NCBI GenBank assembly: GCA_905236955.1
Contig: CAJOQW010000157.1
Span: 1 to 6,144 of the forward strand
Direction of reading: 5' to 3'
DNA: 6,144 nt
From: an uncultured Bacteroidales bacterium
GTDB taxonomy: Bacteria; Bacteroidota; Bacteroidia; Bacteroidales; UBA932
Shown: positions 1 through 4,878 of the stretch, in pieces
Layout: each line of letters begins with the position of its first letter
How positions within the stretch are numbered: the stretch's first letter is position 1
Program-made: the position numbers and the translations under genes
The notes under the pieces: generated by a model
The model's input: only the letters and a program-made list of their open reading frames with translations
Told to the model about the DNA's origin: nothing
The model's database searches: none

Positions 1-1107
1 AACGAATACAAGGAGCTCGTGGACGGCATGTACAACTACTTCGTTCCCGGCGAACTGAACCAGTATTCCTCCCGCACCATGATGGGAAGCAAGAACGACA
101 TCACCATGAATTTCGGCTTCAATGTGAACGACAACCTTTTCCTCGGTTTCAACTTCACGTTCCCCACCATCGACTACAGATATACCGAGCAGTTCCGTGA
201 AAGGGCCGTCGATCCTTCGTACTTCATCGTGACTCCCGAATATTATTCCGACGGACAGCCTGTCATCGGCAACACCACAACTTTCGAGGCCGCCACATAC
301 CGATATGACTATTCTGCAAGCGTTGCAGGCATCAATGCTGCGGTAGGCGCAATCTGGCTCCCGACTGCCAACCTCAGGCTCGGCGCATCGGTCAAAACCC
401 CGACGGCCTATACCGTAAGCGAGGAGTGGCGCATCAAGGTCAACACCGACTTCTCCGACAACAACGAGGACGGTTTCGCCGAGACACCCTGGGCCGAGAA
501 TACATATAATTTCCGTTCCCCCTGGTCCATCAACCTCGGTGCGGCCTATACCTTCGGTACCGCCGGCATGATAAGCGCCGACTATGAAATGACCGACTTC
601 AGCGTAATGAAGTTCAGTTCGTCGGAAGACAATCACTACGGCGACGACTCCTACTATTACGTCAACCGCCTCAACAATCTCTTCTGCGGTACGAGCCACA
701 GCCTGAGGCTCGGTGCGGAACTCCGCGTGCTTCCGTTCCTCGCCCTCAGGGCCGGTTACAACATAACCACGAATCCCGAGCGCTATTACACCGACTCGGA
801 CGGCTATACTGTCGATGCGACATTCTACGATAACAACTTCGATTTCTACGAAAACGGAAATGCGTCCCTGCTCGGCATGAAGTACCTCAACGCTCCCATA
901 AGTTCCATCTCTTGCGGCCTGGGTTACGTATCCGCCGGCTCGTTCTTCGCCGACCTGGCGGTCAGGCGCACCAGTTATCCCGAGAGTTACTTCTCGCCCT
1001 ATTCCACATATCTGTCGGTGGGCAACGGCCAGACAGTCATCTCTCCCTGTGTTGCCGGCAACCGCAGGGCCGTGGACGCAGTACTTACCCTCGGATGGAG
1101 GTTTTAG
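1..1107 (+). CDS. FadL/OmpP1/TodX-like outer-membrane transport protein, 5'-truncated by the window edge
   Basis: The reading frame is open from base 1 and ends at TAG 1105-1107, leaving 368 visible residues. The true start and signal peptide lie upstream; the GTG at 19 is only an internal codon. The visible part is an outer-membrane beta-barrel: alternating hydrophobic/polar strands rich in Tyr, Phe, Asn and Gly, and a C-terminal strand ending in an aromatic residue (LTLGWRF), the usual signal for barrel insertion. Family-like stretches include AVGAIWLPTANLRLGASVK (about nt 337-396) and the later segments INLGAAYTFG and ISADYEMTDFS, which resemble the FadL/OmpP1 family of hydrophobic-compound porins. 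Family members in Bacteroidota are typically 450-550 residues, so about 100-180 residues are missing on the left. Substrate is unknown. Only 3 bases separate it from lpxD, suggesting co-transcription. Assignment to FadL-like is by pattern; a generic OM barrel is the alternative. Confidence 0.8.
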   Translation, partial: NEYKELVDGMYNYFVPGELNQYSSRTMMGSKNDITMNFGFNVNDNLFLGFNFTFPTIDYRYTEQFRERAVDPSYFIVTPEYYSDGQPVIGNTTTFEAATYRYDYSASVAGINAAVGAIWLPTANLRLGASVKTPTAYTVSEEWRIKVNTDFSDNNEDGFAETPWAENTYNFRSPWSINLGAAYTFGTAGMISADYEMTDFSVMKFSSSEDNHYGDDSYYYVNRLNNLFCGTSHSLRLGAELRVLPFLALRAGYNITTNPERYYTDSDGYTVDATFYDNNFDFYENGNASLLGMKYLNAPISSISCGLGYVSAGSFFADLAVRRTSYPESYFSPYSTYLSVGNGQTVISPCVAGNRRAVDAVLTLGWRF

Positions 1108-1110
1108 GGA

Positions 1111-2112
1111 ATGGAGTTGACAGCCAGGCAGATAGCGGACGCCCTGCACGGAACGGTCGAGGGTAATCCCGACGCCAGGGTAACGAGATTCGCCAAGATA
1201 GAAAATGGCCGGCCAGGAGCGATAAGCTTCTACGCCAATCCCAAATACGAGCAATATGTTTATACCAGCAAGGCTTCGGTCTTGCTGGTAAATTCTGATT
1301 TTACCCCAAGGCAGCCCGTCGAACCCACGCTGGTCAGGGTGAAGGACGCCTATACCGCCGTGGCGGATCTCCTGAAGTTCGTCTCGGCCCAGCGGCGGAA
1401 ATACCGCAGGCACCGCGCCCTCAGCACATGGTTTTGCTGCGGGGTGTCCTTGAGGGCCCGTCTCGGAAAGAAGGTATGGGTGGGGGATTATGTCAAGATA
1501 GGCAGGGGCACCCGCATAGGGGACTGCGGCATCATCCACAGCCATGTCACCATAGGCGAGAACGTCACCATAGGCCATCATTGCATAATCTATCCCGGGG
1601 TGGTCATCTACCCGAACACCGAAATCGGCGACAACGTCATCCTCCATGCCGGAGCCGTGATCGGTTCCGACGGTTTCGGCAATGCCCCCCAGCCGGACGG
1701 CACCTGGGAAAAGATAGAGCACCTCGGGAAGGTCATCATCGGGAACAACGTGGAGATTGGCTCCAATACCACCGTCGACAGGGCGGAGATGGAGGCTACC
1801 GTCATCGGCAACGGGGTCCGCATAGACAACCTCTGCCAGATAGCCCACAATGTAGAGATAGGCGACAACACCGTGATGGCTGCCCAGACGGGTGTCGCGG
1901 GGTCTGCCATAATCGGCAAGAACTGCATCATAGCGGGGCAGGTGGGTATCGTCGGCCACATCAAGATAGCGGACAATACGGTCATCGGGGCACAGGCCGG
2001 AGTAACCCGCAGCGTACGCAAGGGCGGCACCGTCATAATGGGCTCCCCGGCTTTCGAACACGACAAGTATTTGAAGTGTTACGCGAAGTTCAAGAATTCC
2101 GCGGACGATTAG
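1111..2112 (+). CDS. lpxD: UDP-3-O-(3-hydroxyacyl)glucosamine N-acyltransferase LpxD
   Basis: Third step of lipid A synthesis in the cytoplasm: adds a 3-hydroxyacyl chain from acyl-ACP to the 2-amino group of UDP-3-O-acylglucosamine. It has 333 residues, close to the usual 340-350. Residues 1-90 are the N-terminal uridine-binding domain, with the hallmark FYANPKYE at 40-47. From about residue 115 a left-handed beta-helix follows, built of hexapeptide repeats (VTIGEN, TEIGDN, VEIGSN, VEIGDN). The signature GSDGFG is at 185-190. H246 (in QIAHN) and H283 (in GIVGH) are 37 residues apart, the same spacing as catalytic His239 and His276 of E. coli LpxD, so the enzyme should be active. Start ATG 1111 matches the conserved family N terminus and follows an A/G-rich stretch at the end of the upstream barrel gene. 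No fusion or frameshift is seen. Confidence 0.97.
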   Translation: MELTARQIADALHGTVEGNPDARVTRFAKIENGRPGAISFYANPKYEQYVYTSKASVLLVNSDFTPRQPVEPTLVRVKDAYTAVADLLKFVSAQRRKYRRHRALSTWFCCGVSLRARLGKKVWVGDYVKIGRGTRIGDCGIIHSHVTIGENVTIGHHCIIYPGVVIYPNTEIGDNVILHAGAVIGSDGFGNAPQPDGTWEKIEHLGKVIIGNNVEIGSNTTVDRAEMEATVIGNGVRIDNLCQIAHNVEIGDNTVMAAQTGVAGSAIIGKNCIIAGQVGIVGHIKIADNTVIGAQAGVTRSVRKGGTVIMGSPAFEHDKYLKCYAKFKNSADD

Positions 2113-2117
2113 CACGG

Positions 2118-2148
2118 TTTTACAATAGCGAATAAATTGCTATCTTTG
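2118..2148 (+). promoter_or_regulatory. Predicted Bacteroidota-type promoter for lpxC
   Basis: TATCTTTG at 2141-2148 matches the Bacteroidota -7 consensus TAnnTTTG exactly. TTTT at 2118-2121 sits 19 bases upstream, where the -33 TTTG element is expected, and is an imperfect match. It lies in the only gap between lpxD and lpxC (2113-2157). The expected transcription start is only a few bases before the lpxC ATG at 2158. An imperfect dyad (2125-2131 with 2137-2143) overlaps the left part of the -7 box. Activity is inferred from motif and position only. Confidence 0.65.
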
Positions 2149-2157
2149 CGGGCCTTT

Positions 2158-3057
2158 ATGAAACAGAAGACATTAAAGAGGGCATATGGATTTGAAGGAA
2201 AGGGTCTCCACACGGGAGCCTTTTCCCATGTTTGCATAAAGCCGGCTCCCGAAGACAGCGGCATCCGTTTCGTCCGTACCGACCTTGGGGTGGAAATCCC
2301 CGCCCTCGCCGGGAACGTGACCAATACCGCCCGCTGCACCCTCATTGCCAATGGGGAAGCCTCGGTTTCCACCATCGAGCACCTGATGTCGGCGTTTACC
2401 GGCATGGGTGTGGACAATGCCCTCGTGGAAATAGACAACGTCGAGGTTCCGATACTGGACGGCAGCGCCCGCTTTTATGCCTCGGCCATCGCTGCGGACG
2501 GCCTCGCCGGACAGGCAGCCGAAAGGCGTTATCTCGAGCTGTCTGAAGCGGTCGAGGTGCGTCATGAGCCCACCGGCAGCTGGGTGAAAGTGGAACCTGC
2601 AGACCATTTCTCCTGCGGGTGCACTTCCGACTTCGGCTCCCGCGTGCTCGGCGTACAGTCTGCCTTTTGGGATGAAAGCACCGACTATCTCGCCCAAATC
2701 GCCCCTTGCCGCACCTTCGTCTTTTTCCATGAGGTGCAGTATCTGGCATCCAAGGGGCTGGTTAAGGGCGGCGACGTCGACAACGCCATAGTCGTGGTGG
2801 AGCACCCTGTTCCCGAAGAAGTCATCTCCGACATGGCGGAACAGATAGGGAGGCCCTCCATAAGGGTCACCCCGCAGGGATATCTCAATAACATAACCTT
2901 GAATTTTCCCGACGAGTGCGGCAGGCACAAGCTGCTCGACCTCATCGGCGACATACGCCTTGCAGGCGGATATCCGCTCGCAAAGGTAACCGCGTACAAA
3001 CCTGGCCACACCATCAACAACGCGGCAGCAAGAGCCGTACAAAAAGTATTGAAGTAA
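2158..3057 (+). CDS. lpxC: UDP-3-O-acyl-N-acetylglucosamine deacetylase LpxC, not fused to FabZ
   Basis: Zinc-dependent deacetylase, the committed step of lipid A synthesis in the cytoplasm. It has 299 residues, matching stand-alone LpxC of E. coli (305). ATG 2158 was chosen because MKQKTLKRAYGFEGKGLHTG aligns with the E. coli start MIKQRTLKR...GLHTG; the in-frame TTG at 2137 would translate the promoter. Catalytic residues are intact: E74 and zinc ligand H75 in TIEHL, zinc ligands H257 and D261 in RHKLLD, D265, and H284 in KPGHTINNA, with the same 19-residue D-to-H spacing as E. coli D246/H265. In most Bacteroidota LpxC continues into a C-terminal FabZ dehydratase domain (about 460 residues in all); here the protein stops right after the LpxC fold at VQKVLK. 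The stop overlaps the lpxA start by one base (TAATG), indicating translational coupling. Confidence 0.97.
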   Translation: MKQKTLKRAYGFEGKGLHTGAFSHVCIKPAPEDSGIRFVRTDLGVEIPALAGNVTNTARCTLIANGEASVSTIEHLMSAFTGMGVDNALVEIDNVEVPILDGSARFYASAIAADGLAGQAAERRYLELSEAVEVRHEPTGSWVKVEPADHFSCGCTSDFGSRVLGVQSAFWDESTDYLAQIAPCRTFVFFHEVQYLASKGLVKGGDVDNAIVVVEHPVPEEVISDMAEQIGRPSIRVTPQGYLNNITLNFPDECGRHKLLDLIGDIRLAGGYPLAKVTAYKPGHTINNAAARAVQKVLK

Positions 3058-3869
3058 TGGCAGAAATCCATCCAATGGCGACAGTGAGCCCACTTGCGAA
3101 ACTCGGCGAAGGAGTAAAGGTGGGCCCGTATGCTTTCATCGACGACAATGTGGAAATAGGGGACAATACAGTTATCCATCCCCATGCCACGGTTTTTCCG
3201 TATGTGAAGATGGGCCGGAACTGCTCGGTATTCCCCGGCGCGGTTGTCGGAGCGATCCCGCAGGACCTGAAGTTCGAAGGCGAGGTGACATATGTCGAGA
3301 TAGGCGACAACGTGACCATCCGCGAGTGCGCCACCATCAACCGCGGCACCGCGGCGAGCGGCAAGCGCGTAACCCGTATCGGTGACGACACACTCGTCAT
3401 GTCCTATGTGCACGTGGCGCACGACTGTAATGTCGGAAAGCACTGTATCCTTGTAAGTTACGTTGGTCTCGCCGGCGAGACCGAAGTGGACGACTGGGCC
3501 ATACTCGGCGGCAGCACCGTCGTGCATCAGTTCAGCCACATAGGCACCCATGCCATGATAGGCGGCGGCAGCAGGGTGAACAAGGACATCCCTCCCTATT
3601 CCCTTTGCGGGCGTGAGCCCATCTGCTTCGCAGGCGTAAATATCGTCGGTCTGCGCCGCCGCGGGTTCGACAGCGAAGTCATCCGCAACATCAAGGATAT
3701 CTACGACACCTTGTATTACCAGGGTCTCAATATTTCCGATGCCTGCGCCAAGGTCGAGGCCGGGTTCCCGCAGAGTCCCGAAAGGGATAAGATCCTCGAG
3801 TTCATCCGCGGTTCCAAGCGCGGCATCGTCAGGGCCAACGACCTCCACGAGAAAAGTTTCATAGAATAG
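3057..3869 (+). CDS. lpxA: Acyl-ACP--UDP-N-acetylglucosamine O-acyltransferase LpxA
   Basis: First step of lipid A synthesis: transfers a 3-hydroxyacyl chain to the 3-OH of UDP-GlcNAc. It has 270 residues (E. coli 262). ATG 3057 overlaps the lpxC stop and gives the expected N terminus (AEIHPMATVSPLAKLGEGVKVGP). Hexapeptide repeats form a beta-helix over about residues 1-185, followed by a helical tail ending in the Bacteroidota-like GSKRGIVRA. Landmarks are GAIPQDLKF (66-74), IRECATINRGT (88-98), HVAHDC with the catalytic His at H122 (E. coli H125), VHQF with H157 (E. coli H160), and GREPICFAGVNIVGLRRRGF with the conserved Arg near 201. E. coli H144 corresponds to E141, which I recall as typical of Bacteroidota LpxA rather than a defect. 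G170 corresponds to E. coli G173 of the acyl-chain ruler, where a Met gives short C10 specificity, so a long acyl chain is expected. Confidence 0.97.
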   Translation: MAEIHPMATVSPLAKLGEGVKVGPYAFIDDNVEIGDNTVIHPHATVFPYVKMGRNCSVFPGAVVGAIPQDLKFEGEVTYVEIGDNVTIRECATINRGTAASGKRVTRIGDDTLVMSYVHVAHDCNVGKHCILVSYVGLAGETEVDDWAILGGSTVVHQFSHIGTHAMIGGGSRVNKDIPPYSLCGREPICFAGVNIVGLRRRGFDSEVIRNIKDIYDTLYYQGLNISDACAKVEAGFPQSPERDKILEFIRGSKRGIVRANDLHEKSFIE

Positions 3870-3871
3870 CC

Positions 3872-4501
3872 GTGCTGCTCTCGACGGCATTCTGTCCCCC
3901 TGTAGAATACTTCGCGCTCCTCGCGGAGTATTCTTCGGTTTATCTGGAGGCCTGCGAGAGTTATTGCAAGCAGAGCTGGCGCAACCGCTGCCGCATACTC
4001 AGCGCGAACGGGCCGCTGGACCTCAGTTTCCCGGTAGTACGTCATCCCCGTTCCGGAGCGGCTTCGCCTCCCGAACGTGGTCCTTTGATAACCGAAGTTC
4101 TTGTCGATTACAGCGTACCGTGGGTGGCCAAGATGGAACGGGCGATAGACAGCGCCTACTATTCGTCTCCGTTTTTCGAGTTCTATCGCGACGCCCTGTT
4201 TGGCATCCTGGACCGCAAGCCCGGCACCTTGTGGGAGCTGGACCTGCTGACAATCAAGTGGTTGTGTCTAAAATTCGGCATAGGCACCGAAATCATCCCA
4301 ACCCCATGCTGGCAGGAAGAAGCCGGGGAGGATTACCGCGGGGTCATCCATCCGAAGAGGGCCAATACCATACTGCGTGACAAGGGACTGGAGCGCCCCT
4401 ACTGGCAGGTTTTCGGCGAAAAGTTCGGCTTTACTCCGGGTTTGTCCGCATTGGACCTGCTTTTCAACGAGGGGCCGGATTCCATCCTGTATTTGAAATG
4501 A
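3872..4501 (+). CDS. WbqC-family protein of unknown biochemical function
   Basis: 209 residues. The GTG start at 3872 lies 2 bases after the lpxA stop and gives the family-typical N terminus LLSTAFCPPVEYFALL; no ATG fits as well. Family features are visible in order: the YCKQSWRNRC segment (31-40) followed by ANGPLDLSFPV (45-55); PWVAKMERAIDSAYYSSPFFEFYRDAL (83-109); WELDLLTIKWL (121-131); a HPKR motif (160-163); and the C-terminal PYWQVFGEKFGFTPGLSALDLLFNEGPDS. No signal peptide or membrane segment is evident, so it is probably cytoplasmic. WbqC proteins were named from O-antigen clusters and are common in Bacteroidota, but I know of no established reaction. Close packing behind lpxA suggests translation coupled to lipid A genes and perhaps an envelope-polysaccharide role; that is inference. 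A strong hairpin covers codons 12-21. The last codon is TGA 4499-4501. Confidence 0.88.
   Translation: MLLSTAFCPPVEYFALLAEYSSVYLEACESYCKQSWRNRCRILSANGPLDLSFPVVRHPRSGAASPPERGPLITEVLVDYSVPWVAKMERAIDSAYYSSPFFEFYRDALFGILDRKPGTLWELDLLTIKWLCLKFGIGTEIIPTPCWQEEAGEDYRGVIHPKRANTILRDKGLERPYWQVFGEKFGFTPGLSALDLLFNEGPDSILYLK
3905..3933 (+). other. Strong hairpin near the 5' end of the WbqC-family gene
   Basis: GAATACTTCGCG (3905-3916) pairs with CGCGGAGTATTC (3922-3933) across the 5-base loop CTCCT. This is a 12-pair stem with one U·G wobble (3912/3926) when read as + strand RNA; the - strand RNA would have an A/C mismatch there. It begins 33 bases into the gene. No T-run follows on either strand, so it is not an intrinsic terminator. 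It could be an RNA-processing or translation-tuning element, or chance in GC-rich coding DNA. Confidence 0.5.
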
Positions 4502-4518
4502 ATTTGAATAGAAGGAAA

Positions 4519-4550
4519 TTTGGCAGTATCGATTTTTTTTCATATTTTTG
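4519..4550 (+). promoter_or_regulatory. Predicted Bacteroidota-type promoter for the rimP-nusA operon
   Basis: TTTG at 4519-4522 (-33 element) and TATTTTTG at 4543-4550 (-7 element, consensus TAnnTTTG) both match the Bacteroidota vegetative promoter, with a 20-base spacer that includes an 8-T run (4533-4540). It lies 17 bases after the WbqC-family stop. The expected transcription start is around 4554-4557, giving a leader of roughly 50 bases to the rimP ATG. This is the better of the two promoter matches in the window. Confidence 0.78.
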
Positions 4551-4563
4551 CGTCGGATTTGTG

Positions 4564-4598
4564 AGATAGAGGCCCCCGGGGTCCCTATCTTTTGTTTT
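4564..4598 (+). terminator. Hairpin with T-rich tail in the rimP leader (terminator or attenuator candidate)
   Basis: AGATAG (4564-4569) pairs with CTATCT (4585-4590); after a bulged A, GG 4571-4572 pairs with CC 4583-4584, and CC 4574-4575 can pair with GG 4580-4581 around a short GC-rich loop. TTTTGTTTT follows (the last stem T plus 4591-4598). This is the shape of an intrinsic terminator, but it sits downstream of the predicted rimP promoter and upstream of the rimP ATG. It could stop read-through from the lipid A operon, attenuate rimP-nusA transcription, or both. No folding energy was calculated. Confidence 0.5.
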
Positions 4599-4605
4599 AA
4601 AAAGT

Positions 4606-4878
4606 ATGGAAGAACAGAAACTCCTTCAGGTCGTTCAAGCCGCTGCAAAGCAGCTCGGCTGTACCGTCGAGTCGCTCACTCTCGACGATGACAACAACAT
4701 AGAGGTGGTGATAGACCGCCCCGGCAGTCCGGTGGATCTCTCCGACTGCGAAACGGTGCACCGCGCCGTCCTGGCCGCATTCGACCGCGACATCGAGGAC
4801 TATGCCCTTACAGTGTCTTCGCTTGGGATATCCGGGGCGGAGGCCGATGAGATGCTGAATGAAATAAACGACAAATAA
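4606..4878 (+). CDS. rimP: RimP-like ribosome maturation factor, N-terminal domain only
   Basis: RimP assists assembly of the 30S ribosomal subunit and is commonly encoded just before nusA, as here. The protein is 90 residues; normal RimP is about 150 and has an alpha/beta N-terminal domain plus a C-terminal SH3-like barrel. Residues 1-73 fit the N-terminal domain: a first helix (LLQVVQAAAKQLG), strands CTVESLTLDDDNNIEVVIDRP, the SDCETVHRAVLAAFDRD helix (family pattern DC..lSr.....LD), and the EDYALTVSS strand. The family motif SSPG reads SSLG, and then a short acidic tail (GAEADEMLNEINDK) replaces the second domain. TAA 4876-4878 abuts the nusA ATG, so no missing domain can be recovered by a frameshift downstream. 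ATG 4606 follows an A-rich stretch and gives a normal N terminus. The function may be reduced or altered; identity rests on domain match and position. Confidence 0.83.
   Translation: MEEQKLLQVVQAAAKQLGCTVESLTLDDDNNIEVVIDRPGSPVDLSDCETVHRAVLAAFDRDIEDYALTVSSLGISGAEADEMLNEINDK

Noticed and set aside
1428..2135. Plus-strand alternative frame of 235 codons inside lpxD
   Set aside because: The product is Arg/His/Gly/Pro-rich out-of-frame translation of the hexapeptide repeat region; the lpxD frame carries the conserved motifs.
2137..2157. TTG at 2137 as an upstream start for lpxC
   Set aside because: It would place the -7 box inside the coding region and add seven residues absent from the family N terminus; ATG 2158 aligns with known LpxC starts.
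1855..3311. 15-base direct repeat (GAGATAGGCGACAAC at 1855-1869 and 3297-3311)
   Set aside because: Both copies encode the beta-helix hexapeptide motif EIGDN in lpxD and lpxA. The repeat reflects shared protein fold and codon choice, not a mobile or regulatory repeat.
2173..3890. Overlapping long minus-strand frames (306 and 401 codons) opposite lpxC and lpxA
   Set aside because: They are antisense shadows of two well-supported enzymes with intact catalytic residues. They have no recognisable domains and no promoter or start context.
4533..4540. Run of eight T after the WbqC-family gene as an intrinsic terminator
   Set aside because: No stem precedes the T-run; it lies in the spacer of the predicted rimP promoter and is better explained as AT-rich promoter sequence.
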